64,000 nucleotides of DNA from Streptomyces cadmiisoli (GTDB lineage Bacteria; Actinomycetota; Actinomycetes; Streptomycetales; Streptomycetaceae). The stretch covers positions 3,534,001-3,598,000 of the forward strand of contig NZ_CP030073.1 in NCBI RefSeq assembly GCF_003261055.1, given 5' to 3'. Of this stretch, positions 32,138 through 41,193 are shown one piece after another (positions within the stretch are counted from its first letter, which is position 1; each line of letters begins with the position of its first letter). The notes beneath the pieces were generated by a model. The model saw only the letters and a list, made by a program, of their open reading frames with translations, did not search any database and had not been told where the DNA came from. The position numbers were made by a program, and so were the translations under genes.

Positions 32138-33030
32138 CCGTTCCGTACGAGCGTCCCTGGCGCGGTGTTCTCGTCGCCACCGCGCTTCCGCTGCGCGACG
32201 ACCTCTCCGTCGACCACGGCCGGTACGCCGAGCACTGCGCCTGGCTGGTGGAGAACGGCTGCGACGGCGTCGTGCCCAACGGCTCCCTCGGCGAGTACCA
32301 GGTCCTCACCCCCGAGGAGCGGGCCCGGGTCGTCGAGACCGCGGTCGCGGCGGTCGGCGGTGACCGCGTGATGCCCGGCGTCGCCGCGTACGGGTCGGCG
32401 GAAGCCCGGCGCTGGGCCGAGCAGGCGCGGGACGCCGGCTGCGGGGCCGTCATGCTGCTGCCGCCCAACGCCTACCGCGCCGACGAGCGCTCCGTGCTCG
32501 CCCACTACGCCGAGGTCGCGCGGGCGGGCGTGCCCGTCGTGGCGTACAACAACCCCATCGACACCAAGGTCGACCTGGTCCCCGAACTGCTGGCGAAGCT
32601 GCACGGCGAGGGTCACGTCCAGGCCGTGAAGGAGTTCTCCGGCGACGTCCGCCGCGCCTACCGGATCGCCGAACTCGCCCCCGACCTCGACCTGCTGGTC
32701 GGCGCCGACGACGTACTGCTGGAACTGGCCGTCGCCGGCGCCAAGGGCTGGATCGCCGGGTACCCGAACGCCCTGCCGGGGGCGAGCGTGCGGCTGTACC
32801 GGGCGGCCGTCGACGGCGACCTGGCCACGGCCCGGAAACTGTACGAGCAGCTCCACCCGCTGCTGCGCTGGGACTCGCAGGTCGAGTTCGTCCAGGCCAT
32901 CAAGCTCTCCATGGACGTCGTCGGACGGTACGGCGGTCCCTGCCGGCCGCCGCGCGTGCCGCTGCTGCCCGGGCAGCGGGACGAGGTGCGGGCCGCCACC
33001 GAGCGGGCCGTGGCCGCGGGACTCGGCTGA
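32134..33030 (+). CDS. Pyrroline-4-hydroxy-2-carboxylate deaminase-like DapA-family protein
   Basis: A 298-aa TIM-barrel class I aldolase of the dihydrodipicolinate-synthase family. Schiff-base Lys166 (QAVKEFSGD) and Tyr138 (VAYNNPID) are present; the usual GTTGE loop is NGSLGEY, as in hydroxyproline-pathway deaminases. It should convert pyrroline-4-hydroxy-2-carboxylate to 2-oxoglutarate semialdehyde with loss of ammonia. ATG 32134 overlaps the previous stop by four bases. Confidence 0.85.
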   Translation: MTVPYERPWRGVLVATALPLRDDLSVDHGRYAEHCAWLVENGCDGVVPNGSLGEYQVLTPEERARVVETAVAAVGGDRVMPGVAAYGSAEARRWAEQARDAGCGAVMLLPPNAYRADERSVLAHYAEVARAGVPVVAYNNPIDTKVDLVPELLAKLHGEGHVQAVKEFSGDVRRAYRIAELAPDLDLLVGADDVLLELAVAGAKGWIAGYPNALPGASVRLYRAAVDGDLATARKLYEQLHPLLRWDSQVEFVQAIKLSMDVVGRYGGPCRPPRVPLLPGQRDEVRAATERAVAAGLG

Positions 33031-33043
33031 GGAAGGCGGAGCC

Positions 33044-34045
33044 ATGCGCAGCAGACTCGTACTCCACGCCGTCGACTCGCACACCGAGGGCATGCCGACC
33101 CGGGTGATCACCGGCGGCGTGGGCACCATCCCCGGCGCGACCATGAACGAGCGGCGGCTGTACTTCCGCGACCACCGCGACGACATCAAGCAGTTGCTGA
33201 TGAACGAGCCGCGCGGCCACTCCGCCATGAGCGGGGCGATCCTCCAGCCGCCCACCCGGCCGGACTGCGACTGGGGCGTGGTCTACATCGAGGTCTCCGG
33301 CTGTCTGCCGATGTGCGGACACGGCACCATCGGGGTGGCCACGGTCCTCGTCGAGACCGGCATGGTCGAGGTGACCGAGCCGGTCACCACCATCCGGCTC
33401 GACACTCCGGCGGGCCCGGTGGTCGCCGAGGTCGCCGTCGAGAACGGCGCGGCCCGCGACGTGACCCTGCGGAACGTGCCGTCCTTCAGCGTCGCCCTGG
33501 ACCGCCGGGCGACCCTGGCGGACGGGCGGACGGTGACCTACGACCTGGCCTACGGCGGCAACTTCTACGCCATCCTGCCGCTCGCGGAGTTCGGGCTGCC
33601 CTTCGACCGCGCCCGCAAGGACGACATCCTGCGGGCGGGCCTCTCGCTGATGGACGCCGTCAACGCGAAGGAGGAGCCGGTCCACCCGGAGGACCCGTCG
33701 ATCCGCGGACTGCACCATGTCCACCTGATCGCGCCCGGCTCCACCGCGCGCCGCTCCCGCCACGCGATGGCCATCCACCCGGGCTGGTTCGACCGCTCGC
33801 CCTGCGGCACGGGAACCAGTGCGCGGATGGCGCAGCTGCACGCGCGGGGCGAACTGCCGCTGCACACGGAGTTCGTCAACGAGTCCTTCATCGGCACCCG
33901 GTTCACGGGCCGGCTGCTGGGCACGACGGAGGTCGCCGGGGTGCCCGCCGTGCTGCCGAGCTTCACGGGCCGGGCGTGGATCACGGGCACGGCGCAGTAC
34001 CTGCTCGATCCGGACGACCCCTTCCCCGCCGGGTTCGTCCTGTGA
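33044..34045 (+). CDS. 4-hydroxyproline 2-epimerase (proline racemase family)
   Basis: A 333-aa PLP-independent epimerase. Both catalytic Cys are present: Cys91 (MCGHGTIGVAT) and Cys254 (SPCGTGTSARM), which distinguishes it from the dehydratases that have Thr at the second site. It should turn trans-4-hydroxy-L-proline into cis-4-hydroxy-D-proline, the substrate of the dehydrogenase. Thirteen bases separate it from the deaminase gene; GGCGGAG precedes the ATG. A 2-oxoglutarate semialdehyde dehydrogenase is missing from the cluster and must be elsewhere. Confidence 0.9.
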   Translation: MRSRLVLHAVDSHTEGMPTRVITGGVGTIPGATMNERRLYFRDHRDDIKQLLMNEPRGHSAMSGAILQPPTRPDCDWGVVYIEVSGCLPMCGHGTIGVATVLVETGMVEVTEPVTTIRLDTPAGPVVAEVAVENGAARDVTLRNVPSFSVALDRRATLADGRTVTYDLAYGGNFYAILPLAEFGLPFDRARKDDILRAGLSLMDAVNAKEEPVHPEDPSIRGLHHVHLIAPGSTARRSRHAMAIHPGWFDRSPCGTGTSARMAQLHARGELPLHTEFVNESFIGTRFTGRLLGTTEVAGVPAVLPSFTGRAWITGTAQYLLDPDDPFPAGFVL

Positions 34046-34058
34046 AGGGATACTGGCG

Positions 34059-34074
34059 GCACGTGACATAGCAC
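34059..34074. promoter_or_regulatory. Second copy of the GntR operator motif
   Basis: GCACGTGACATAGCAC matches the motif at 29199-29214 at 13 of 16 positions; all three differences are T/C changes. It lies 20 bases before the GntR start, so autoregulation is likely. Confidence 0.55.
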
Positions 34075-34093
34075 AGTCAGGAGACGACACACC

Positions 34094-34786
34094 ATGCCCG
34101 CGCACGCGCCCAGCCTGCCCACGCTGGGCGGTAAGAAGAGCAGCTACCGCGAGCGGGTCGCGGACGCGCTGCGCGCCGCGCTGATCGCCGGTGAGCTGCG
34201 CACCGGCGAGGTGTACTCGGCGCCCGCGCTCGCCGCCCGGTTCGGGGTGTCCGCCACCCCGGTGCGCGAGGCGATGCTGGACCTCGCCAAGGAGGGCCTG
34301 GTCGACGCCGTCCCGAACAAGGGCTTCCGGGTCACGGCCGTCTCGGAGCGGCAGCTCGACGAGTACACCCACATCCGCGCGCTGGTCGAGATCCCCACGA
34401 CGGCCGCGCTGGCCCGCACCGCCGACCCGGTGGCGCTGCGGGCGCTGCGCCCGGTCGCGCAGGAGATCGTGACGGCGGCGGCGGCCGGCGACCTGATCGC
34501 GTACGTCGAAGCGGACACCCGGTTCCATCTGGGCCTGCTCGCCCTGGCGGGCAACGCCCACCTCGTCGAGGTGGTGCGCGACCTGCGCGGCCGCGCCCGC
34601 CTCTACGGGCTGACCAAGCTCGTGGAGGAGGGCCGGCTCCGGGCGTCGGCGGAGGAGCACCTGGAGCTGCTGGACGCGCTGCTGGCCCGCGACGAGGACG
34701 CCGTACGAGCCGTCATGACCCGCCATCTCGGCCATGTCCGCGGCCTGTGGGCGGCCCCCGGGCCGGACGGCGGCGGACACTCGTGA
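34094..34786 (+). CDS. GntR-family (FCD-type) regulator of hydroxyproline use
   Basis: A 230-aa regulator. The winged helix covers about 15-85 (YRERVADALRAALIAGELRT, GEVYSAPALAARFGVSATPV, REAMLDLAKEGLVDAVPNKG); the C-terminal helical FCD domain holds the metal/ligand residues (DTRFHLGLLALAGN, EEHLELLDALL, VMTRHLGHVRG). It closes the hydroxyproline operon and has a copy of the operon operator before its own start. AGGAG lies ten bases upstream. The effector is presumably hydroxyproline or an intermediate (inference). Confidence 0.9.
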   Translation: MPAHAPSLPTLGGKKSSYRERVADALRAALIAGELRTGEVYSAPALAARFGVSATPVREAMLDLAKEGLVDAVPNKGFRVTAVSERQLDEYTHIRALVEIPTTAALARTADPVALRALRPVAQEIVTAAAAGDLIAYVEADTRFHLGLLALAGNAHLVEVVRDLRGRARLYGLTKLVEEGRLRASAEEHLELLDALLARDEDAVRAVMTRHLGHVRGLWAAPGPDGGGHS

Positions 34787-34876
34787 GGTGACCCGGGCCC
34801 CGTCGGGATCAGCCGTCCCGGAACGGGAATAGGGCCCGGCGCGCGACACGCTCTTGCTCACGGAGGTACGACAACG

Positions 34877-36286
34877 ATGACGACGACTGCCGACGACGGC
34901 GACCAGAGCTACCGCATCGAGCACGATTCCATGGGGGAGGTACGGGTCCCCGCGGACGCCAAGTGGCGGGCCCAGACCCAGCGCGCGGTGGAGAACTTCC
35001 CCATCTCCGGACAGCGCCTGGAGCGGGCGCACATCGAGGCACTGGCCCGGATCAAGGGCGCCGCCGCGAAGGTGAACGCACGGCTCGGGGTGCTCGACAA
35101 GGACATCGCCGAGGCGATCCAGGAGGCCGCGGCCGAGGTCGCGGAGGGCCGGTGGGACGCGCACTTCCCCGTCGACGTCTTCCAGACCGGGTCCGGGACC
35201 TCGTCCAACATGAACACCAACGAGGTCATCGCCACCCTCGCCACCGAGCGGCTCGGCCGGGCCGTCCACCCCAACGACCACGTCAACGCCTCGCAGTCGT
35301 CCAACGACGTCTTCCCGTCGTCCCTGCACATCGCCGCGACCGCGGCCGTCACCCGCGATCTGGTGCCCGCGCTGGAGCACCTGGCGGCGTCGCTGACCCG
35401 TAAGTCGCAGGAGTTCGCCGATGTCGTGAAATCGGGCCGCACGCACCTGATGGACGCCACGCCCGTCACCCTGGGCCAGGAGTTCGGCGGATACGCCGCC
35501 CAGGTGCGGTACGGCGTCGAGCGGCTGCGGTCCTCCCTGCCGCGGCTCGCGGAACTGCCGCTGGGCGGCACCGCGGTCGGCACCGGGATCAACACCCCGC
35601 CCGGCTTCTCCGCCGCCGTCATCGAGGAGGTGGCCCGCGCCACCGGGCTGCCGCTCACCGAGGCGCGCGACCACTTCGAGGCGCAGGGCGCCCGGGACGC
35701 GATCGTGGAGACCAGCGGGCAGCTGCGGACCATCGCCGTGGGGCTGACGAAGATCTCCAACGATCTCCGGTGGATGGCCTCGGGGCCGCGCACCGGGCTC
35801 GCCGAGATCGCGCTGCCCGACCTCCAGCCCGGCTCGTCGATCATGCCCGGCAAGGTCAACCCGGTCATTCCGGAGGCGGTCCTGATGGTCGCCGCGCAGG
35901 TCACCGGCAACGACGCGACGGTCGCCTGGGCGGGCGCGTCGGGCAACTTCGAGCTGAACGTGATGCTCCCGGTGCTGGCGAAGAACGTCCTGGAGTCCGT
36001 CCGGCTGCTGTCCACCGCCACGCGGCTGCTCGCCGACCGGACCGTCGACGGCATCACCGCCGACCGGGAGCGGGCCCGCGAGTACGCCGAGTCGTCGCCG
36101 TCCGTGGTCACCCCGCTCAACAAGTACATCGGGTACGAGGAGGCGGCGAAGGTCGCCAAGAAGTCGCTGGCCGAGCGCAAGACGATCCGTCAGGTCGTCC
36201 TGGAGGGCGGCTACGTGGAGCGGGGCGACCTGACCGTCGAGCAGCTCGACGAGGCGCTGGACGTGCTGCGGATGACACATCCGTAA
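34877..36286 (+). CDS. fumC: Class II fumarate hydratase
   Basis: A 469-aa cofactor-free fumarase of the aspartase/fumarase family. It carries [48 protein letters not shown] and the signature [16 protein letters not shown] with the mobile-loop Ser. GGAGG precedes the ATG. It works without iron, so it can replace the class I enzyme when iron is scarce or clusters are damaged. Confidence 0.97.
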   Translation: MTTTADDGDQSYRIEHDSMGEVRVPADAKWRAQTQRAVENFPISGQRLERAHIEALARIKGAAAKVNARLGVLDKDIAEAIQEAAAEVAEGRWDAHFPVDVFQTGSGTSSNMNTNEVIATLATERLGRAVHPNDHVNASQSSNDVFPSSLHIAATAAVTRDLVPALEHLAASLTRKSQEFADVVKSGRTHLMDATPVTLGQEFGGYAAQVRYGVERLRSSLPRLAELPLGGTAVGTGINTPPGFSAAVIEEVARATGLPLTEARDHFEAQGARDAIVETSGQLRTIAVGLTKISNDLRWMASGPRTGLAEIALPDLQPGSSIMPGKVNPVIPEAVLMVAAQVTGNDATVAWAGASGNFELNVMLPVLAKNVLESVRLLSTATRLLADRTVDGITADRERAREYAESSPSVVTPLNKYIGYEEAAKVAKKSLAERKTIRQVVLEGGYVERGDLTVEQLDEALDVLRMTHP

Positions 36287-36308
36287 CGAGTCGTTCCGGT
36301 ACATGACC

Positions 36309-36332
36309 GGCGCGTGAACCGTGGCACGCGCC
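36309..36332 (+). terminator. Candidate terminator of fumC
   Basis: GGCGCGTG (36309-36316) pairs perfectly with CACGCGCC (36325-36332), loop of eight, 23 bases after the fumC stop. Confidence 0.55.
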
Positions 36333-36356
36333 GCAGCGTCGTATGCCTGTGACACC

Positions 36357-36362
36357 TAATAT
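36357..36362 (+). promoter_or_regulatory. -10 box TAATAT before the DUF402 gene
   Basis: TAATAT lies six bases before ATG 36369, and no ribosome binding site is visible. This suggests a leaderless transcript. No good -35 box is seen. Confidence 0.4.
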
Positions 36363-36368
36363 CTGTGC

Positions 36369-37061
36369 ATGGCGGACGACGGAGCGGTGAGACGCGTGGA
36401 AGCGGGCGGAGCTACGGCCTTCTGGGCGCCCGGGAGCCAGATCCTGTGGCGGTACCGGGAGAACGCCGGGAACCGCTTCCACATCGCGCGCCCGGTCACC
36501 GTCGTCCGGCACGATCCGGACCTGCTGGCCGTCTGGATGGCACCGGGCACCGAATGCGTCAAGCCGGTGCTCGCCGACGGCACGCCGGTGCACATGGAGC
36601 CGCTCCGGTCGCGCTACACCAAGCCGCGGGCCGTGCAGCGCGACCGCTGGTTCGGCACGGGTGTGCTGAAGCTGGCGCAGCCCGGCCTGCCCTGGTCGGT
36701 GTGGCTGTTCTGGGAGCCGGGCTGGCGGTTCAAGAACTGGTACGTCAATCTTGAGGAGCCCCTCGCGCGTTGGGACGGCGGCGTGGACTCCGAGGATCAC
36801 TTTCTCGACATCTCCGTCGACCCCGACGGCAGTTGGTACTGGCGGGACGAGGACGAGTTCGCGCAGGCCCAGCGGGACGGGTTGATGGACGCCCGCTCGG
36901 CCGCGCGGGTCAGAGCGGCGGGAGAGTCCGCGGTGGAGGTGATCCGGGCCTGGGGTACGCCGTTCTCGGACGGATGGGAGGACTGGCGTCCCGATCCGTC
37001 CTGGTCCGTCCCGTTGCTGCCGGACGACTGGGATCGTACGCCCGCGCATGTGTCCTCATGA
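36369..37061 (+). CDS. DUF402 domain-containing protein
   Basis: A 230-aa soluble protein of the DUF402/FomD-like family. Conserved runs are GSQILWRYREN, RPVTVVRHDPDLLAVWMAPG, WSVWLFWEPGWRFKNWYVNL and DSEDHFLDISVDPDGSWYWR, DEDEFAQAQRDGLMDARSA. Related proteins hydrolyse nucleoside phosphates or nucleotidyl phosphonates with Mn or Co; activity here is inferred. The start is ATG 36369, probably leaderless. Confidence 0.85.
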   Translation: MADDGAVRRVEAGGATAFWAPGSQILWRYRENAGNRFHIARPVTVVRHDPDLLAVWMAPGTECVKPVLADGTPVHMEPLRSRYTKPRAVQRDRWFGTGVLKLAQPGLPWSVWLFWEPGWRFKNWYVNLEEPLARWDGGVDSEDHFLDISVDPDGSWYWRDEDEFAQAQRDGLMDARSAARVRAAGESAVEVIRAWGTPFSDGWEDWRPDPSWSVPLLPDDWDRTPAHVSS

Positions 37062-37239
37062 GACCCTTGATGCGCCCCGGGGCGAGAAACGTAGGATCGT
37101 CCTCCGCAACCGAGAACAACCAGGGCCGGTGTGCGGCACCGTCGTTGAGGAGTGGTGGCAGGTGGCAAGGTGGGAGCGCGGCCACAACTCCCGGAGCACG
37201 CACAATGCCTGATCACATGTCACCGAGGGGCGGCAGGAC

Positions 37240-37410
37240 GTGAGCGAGGGGTACGAGGGCAACACCCGGGCGGTTCCCGGTCGGTCCGCCGACAGCACGG
37301 GAACGGCCTCTGACCACGCGGGAAATCCGTTCCTGGGGCATGTATTCCGGGTATCGGGACTCCTGCGGGACGAACTGCACGCCCCGGACGGATGGATGCG
37401 ACACGCGTGA
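37240..37410 (+). CDS. 56-aa small protein coupled to the SpoIIE phosphatase gene
   Basis: GTG 37240 opens a frame of 56 residues, starting VSEGYEGNTRAVPGRSADST and ending LRDELHAPDGWMRHA. Its TGA overlaps the GTG of the phosphatase (GTGA at 37407-37410), and GGCAGG precedes its start. A 12-codon frame (MPDHMSPRGGRT, from ATG 37205) in turn overlaps its own GTG. This chain of overlaps argues for real translation. No known family is recognised. Confidence 0.5.
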   Translation: MSEGYEGNTRAVPGRSADSTGTASDHAGNPFLGHVFRVSGLLRDELHAPDGWMRHA

Positions 37411-39470
37411 CGGAGCAGCCGACCTCCTTCGAGCGCCCCCAGACGGGCGTCAACCCCGCGGACCCCCGCGGGGCGCTCCTGCGTACCCCGGCGGCACCCG
37501 AGCCGCACGCCGGTACGACCGCGTTACCCGCACAGGCCCGCGGCACCGGTGAGACGCCCTCGGCGACCTCGGTGACGCCCGGCGCCGGCGCCGGCCCCGA
37601 GCATTCCCAGCCGGCCACCGCCGAGACCGACACCCACCGCCCGCGCCCCGCCCCGGAGGCCATCCCGGCGCAGCCCGGCCTCGACCAGGAGCGCTCGGTG
37701 CACGGCCCCGGCGGTCAGGAGCGCCGTTCCGGGCAGGTCACCGCGCCGGGCCGGCCCACGCCGATGCGCCGGGACGGGGACCGGCTGCGGTTCGTGGGCG
37801 CCGCGACCCGGCGGATCGCCCGCGGTATCGACCTCGACGAGATCGTCATGGGGCTGTGCCGGGCGACGGTGCCGACGTTCTCGGACGCCATCCTGGTCTA
37901 TCTGCGCGACCCGCTGCCGGTGGGCGACGAGCGGCCGACCGGTCCCGTCGTGCTGCGGCTGCGCCGCACCGACCGGATCCCGGAGGAGCGGGACACCGAG
38001 AACGGCTTCATGCCGGTGTTCCAGCCGGAGCCGTCGGAGCTGTCCACGCTGACCGCCGAGCTGTGCGAGGTGCGTCCCGGTGGCGCGCTCTCGGAGGTGC
38101 TGCGCGGGGTGCGGCCGGTGTTCGCCGACGCGCCCGCCGCCCGGGCCGCGCTGCCCGAGCTGCTCGGGGACGACGGCGAGGCGCTCGTCCCGAACGGCCA
38201 GCGGGCGATCCTCGCCCCGCTGCGCGGCCGCCGCCGGGTGATCGGCGCCGCGGTGTTCCTGCGCCGCCCGGAGCGGATCCCGTTCGAGGCGGACGACCTG
38301 CTGGTCGCCGCCCAGCTCGCCACGCACAGCGCGCTCGGCATCGACAAGGCCGTGCTGTACGGGCGTGAGGCGTACATCGCGGACGAGCTCCAGCGCACCA
38401 TGCTGCCCGAGACCCTGCCGCAGCCGACGGGTGTGCGGCTGGCCTCGCGTTATCTGCCGGCCGCCGAGACCGCGCGGGTCGGCGGCGACTGGTACGACGC
38501 CATCCCGCTGCCCGGCAGCCGGGTCGCCCTCGTCGTCGGTGACGTGATGGGCCACTCCATGACGTCCGCCGCGATCATGGGCCAGCTGCGCACCACCGCG
38601 CAGACCCTGGCCGGGCTCGACCTGCCGCCGCAGGAGGTGCTGCACCACCTCGACGAGCAGGCCCAGCGCCTGGGCACCGACCGCATGGCGACCTGCCTGT
38701 ACGCGGTGTACGACCCGGTCTCGCACCGGATCACCGTGGCCAACGCCGGGCATCCCCCGCCGGTCCTGCTGCACCTGGGCGGCCGGGCCGAGGTGCTGCG
38801 GGTTCCCGCGGGCGCCCCGATCGGGGTCGGCGGCGTGGACTTCGAGGCCGTGGAGCTGGACGCGCCGGCCGGGGCGACGCTGCTGCTGTACACGGACGGA
38901 CTCGTCGAGTCCCGGCTGCGGGACGTGTGGACCGGCATAGAGCAGCTGCGCGAGAAGCTCGCCGCGACCGCGCAGCTCACCGGACCCGACCATCCGCCGC
39001 CGCTCGAAGCGCTGTGCGACGAGGTGCTCGACATGCTCGGGCCGGGCGACCGGGACGACGACATCGCGCTGCTCGCCGCCCGCTTCGACGGGATCGCCCC
39101 GAGCGACGTGGCGTACTGGTTCCTGGAGCCGGAGGAGATGGCTCCGGGCAAGGCGCGGCGGCTGGTGCGGCGGGCGCTCGCCCGCTGGGAGCTGGAGGAC
39201 CTCACCGACTCGGTGGAGCTGCTGGTCAGCGAGGTCGTGACGAACGCCGTGCGCTATGCGTCACGGCCGATCACGCTGCGTCTGCTGCGCACGGACGTCC
39301 TGCGCTGCGAGGTCGGCGACGACGTGCCGCAGCTGCCGCGGCTGCGGCAGGCGCGCGCCACGGACGAGGGCGGACGCGGGCTGTACCTGGTGAACCGACT
39401 GGCCCGACGGTGGGGCGCGACCCGGCTGAGCACGGGAAAGGTGGTCTGGTTCGAGCTCAATCAGGGGTGA
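37407..39470 (+). CDS. SpoIIE-type serine phosphatase with GAF and anti-sigma-kinase domains
   Basis: A 687-aa regulator. A disordered Pro/Ala-rich N-terminus (about 1-110) is followed by a GAF sensor (about 130-300), a PP2C/SpoIIE phosphatase domain (about 310-525; GGDWYDAIPLPG, VVGDVMGHSM, YTDGLVESR, DDDIALLAARFD supply the metal-binding Asp) and a C-terminal HATPase_c anti-sigma-factor kinase-like domain (LLVSEVVTNAVRYA, DEGGRGLYLVNRLA). This layout is common in Streptomyces and controls anti-anti-sigma factors. Codon 40 is TTA (37524-37526), so translation may need bldA tRNA. GTG 37407 overlaps the small ORF before it. Confidence 0.92.
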   Translation: MTEQPTSFERPQTGVNPADPRGALLRTPAAPEPHAGTTALPAQARGTGETPSATSVTPGAGAGPEHSQPATAETDTHRPRPAPEAIPAQPGLDQERSVHGPGGQERRSGQVTAPGRPTPMRRDGDRLRFVGAATRRIARGIDLDEIVMGLCRATVPTFSDAILVYLRDPLPVGDERPTGPVVLRLRRTDRIPEERDTENGFMPVFQPEPSELSTLTAELCEVRPGGALSEVLRGVRPVFADAPAARAALPELLGDDGEALVPNGQRAILAPLRGRRRVIGAAVFLRRPERIPFEADDLLVAAQLATHSALGIDKAVLYGREAYIADELQRTMLPETLPQPTGVRLASRYLPAAETARVGGDWYDAIPLPGSRVALVVGDVMGHSMTSAAIMGQLRTTAQTLAGLDLPPQEVLHHLDEQAQRLGTDRMATCLYAVYDPVSHRITVANAGHPPPVLLHLGGRAEVLRVPAGAPIGVGGVDFEAVELDAPAGATLLLYTDGLVESRLRDVWTGIEQLREKLAATAQLTGPDHPPPLEALCDEVLDMLGPGDRDDDIALLAARFDGIAPSDVAYWFLEPEEMAPGKARRLVRRALARWELEDLTDSVELLVSEVVTNAVRYASRPITLRLLRTDVLRCEVGDDVPQLPRLRQARATDEGGRGLYLVNRLARRWGATRLSTGKVVWFELNQG

Positions 39471-39563
39471 GCGGGGCGGCCTCGGCGGTACGCGCCGGCG
39501 GGCGCGCCGCCCGCTCGGCGCACCGCGGGTGACCGCGCGGCCACACCGAGAATCGAACCGGAC

Positions 39564-39578
39564 TTGGACCCCGTCCAA
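39564..39578. promoter_or_regulatory. Inverted repeat TTGGAC-CCC-GTCCAA before the catalase
   Basis: A perfect 15-bp palindrome 90 bases upstream of the catalase start. Streptomyces catalase genes are commonly controlled by Fur-family repressors such as CatR; that this site binds one is inference. Confidence 0.45.
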
Positions 39579-39667
39579 ATGTTGCCGACCTTGCGTCGTG
39601 GGAGTTGACTGCTGGGAGTGAGCGAAGCGACCTGACCGACCCCCTCATGCACGACGGGAGGACGCTC

Positions 39668-41131
39668 GTGACGCAGGCACCCCAGCAGGTTCCTTACACC
39701 ACGTCCAACGCGGGCATCCCGGTGGAGAGCGACGAGCATTCGCTCACCGTGGGTTCCACCGGCCCGATTCTGCTCCAGGACCACTACCTCATCGAGAAGA
39801 TGGCCCAGTTCAACCGGGAACGGGTCCCGGAGCGCGTGGTGCACGCCAAGGGCAGTGGCGCGTACGGATTCTTCGAAGTCACCAATGACGTCAGCCAGTT
39901 CACCAAGGCCGACCTGTTCCAGCCGGGGAAGCGCACCGACATGCTGGCGCGCTTCTCGACCGTGGCGGGCGAACTCGGCTCCCCCGACACCTGGCGCGAT
40001 CCGCGCGGTTTCGCGCTGAAGTTCTACACGGAACACGGCAACTACGACCTGGTCGGCAACAACACGCCGGTCTTCTTCGTCCGTGATCCGCAGAAGTTCC
40101 AGGACTTCATCCGCTCCCAGAAGCGCCGCCCGGACAACGGGCTGCGCGACAACAACATGCAGTGGGACTTCTGGACCCTCTCCCCCGAGTCCGCGCACAT
40201 GGTGACGTGGCTCATGGGCGACCGGGGCGTACCGAAGACGTACCGCCATATGAACGGGTACTCCTCCCACACCTACATGTGGGTCAACGGCGGCGGTGAG
40301 AAGTTCTGGGTCAAGTACCACATCAAGACCGATCAGGGCATCGACTTCCTCGGCCAGGAGGAGGCCGACCACCTCGCGGGAGCGGACGCCGACGTCCACC
40401 GGCGTGATCTGTTCCAGGCGATCGAGCGCGGCGAGCACCCGTCCTGGACGGTGTACGTGCAGGTGATGCCGTTCGAGGACGCCCCGGACTACCGGTTCAA
40501 CCCGTTCGACCTGACCAAGGTGTGGCCGCACGGCGACTACCCGCTCATCGAGGTCGGCCGGATGACGCTGAACGCGAACCCCGAGGACTACTTCGTCCAC
40601 ATCGAGCAGTCCGCGTTCGAGCCGTCCAACATGGTGCCGGGCATCGGCCCGTCGCCGGACAAGATGCTGCTCGGCCGGCTGTTCTCCTACCCGGACACCC
40701 ACCGGTACCGCATCGGACCGAACTACACGCAGCTGCCGCCGAACCGGCCCCGCTCGCAGGTGAACTCCTACGCGAAGGACGGGCCGATGCGCTACGAGCC
40801 CGCCAACGTCGCCGCCCCGTACGCCCCGAACTCGTACGGCGGGCCCGCCGCGGACGTCGGCCGGTTCGGGGACGTCGCCGGATGGCAGACCGCGGGTGAG
40901 ATGGTGCGCGAGGCCTACCGGCTGCACCGTGAGGACGACGACTTCGGCCAGCCCGGGACCATGGTCCGCAGTGTGCTCGACGACGCGCAGCGCGACCGGC
41001 TCGTGTCCAATGTCAGCGGTCACCTGAAGAACGGGGTGACCCGGCCCGTCGTCGACCGGGCCCTCCAGTACTGGCGGAACATCGACAAGGAGATCGGCGA
41101 CCGGATCGCGCACAACGTCAACGGCGGGTAG
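39668..41131 (+). CDS. katA: Monofunctional haem catalase
   Basis: A 487-aa small-subunit clade catalase that breaks down hydrogen peroxide. Distal His59 ([11 protein letters not shown]) and Asn132 ([15 protein letters not shown]) are 73 residues apart as in known catalases, and the proximal haem Tyr lies in [15 protein letters not shown] 39668 is chosen because GGGAGG lies six bases upstream; an ATG at 39647 is less likely. A palindrome upstream may give peroxide control. It ends in a perfect hairpin. Confidence 0.95.
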   Translation: MTQAPQQVPYTTSNAGIPVESDEHSLTVGSTGPILLQDHYLIEKMAQFNRERVPERVVHAKGSGAYGFFEVTNDVSQFTKADLFQPGKRTDMLARFSTVAGELGSPDTWRDPRGFALKFYTEHGNYDLVGNNTPVFFVRDPQKFQDFIRSQKRRPDNGLRDNNMQWDFWTLSPESAHMVTWLMGDRGVPKTYRHMNGYSSHTYMWVNGGGEKFWVKYHIKTDQGIDFLGQEEADHLAGADADVHRRDLFQAIERGEHPSWTVYVQVMPFEDAPDYRFNPFDLTKVWPHGDYPLIEVGRMTLNANPEDYFVHIEQSAFEPSNMVPGIGPSPDKMLLGRLFSYPDTHRYRIGPNYTQLPPNRPRSQVNSYAKDGPMRYEPANVAAPYAPNSYGGPAADVGRFGDVAGWQTAGEMVREAYRLHREDDDFGQPGTMVRSVLDDAQRDRLVSNVSGHLKNGVTRPVVDRALQYWRNIDKEIGDRIAHNVNGG

Positions 41132-41146
41132 GCGCGGCGCGGACAC

Positions 41147-41185
41147 CGCGAAGGGCGCCCGGCTCACCGCCGGGCGCCCTTCGCG
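41147..41185. terminator. 17-bp perfect hairpin between catalase and PBP genes
   Basis: CGCGAAGGGCGCCCGGC (41147-41163) pairs without a mismatch with GCCGGGCGCCCTTCGCG (41169-41185), loop TCACC. It is placed between convergent genes and should stop transcription in both directions. Confidence 0.85.
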
Positions 41186-41193
41186 TGCCTGCG

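Noticed and set aside
32900..36355. A 1151-codon open frame on the minus strand, the longest in the window
   Set aside because: It is antisense to the epimerase, GntR and fumC genes and reads as Arg/Gly/Asp/Val-rich sequence without domains; a GC-skew shadow.
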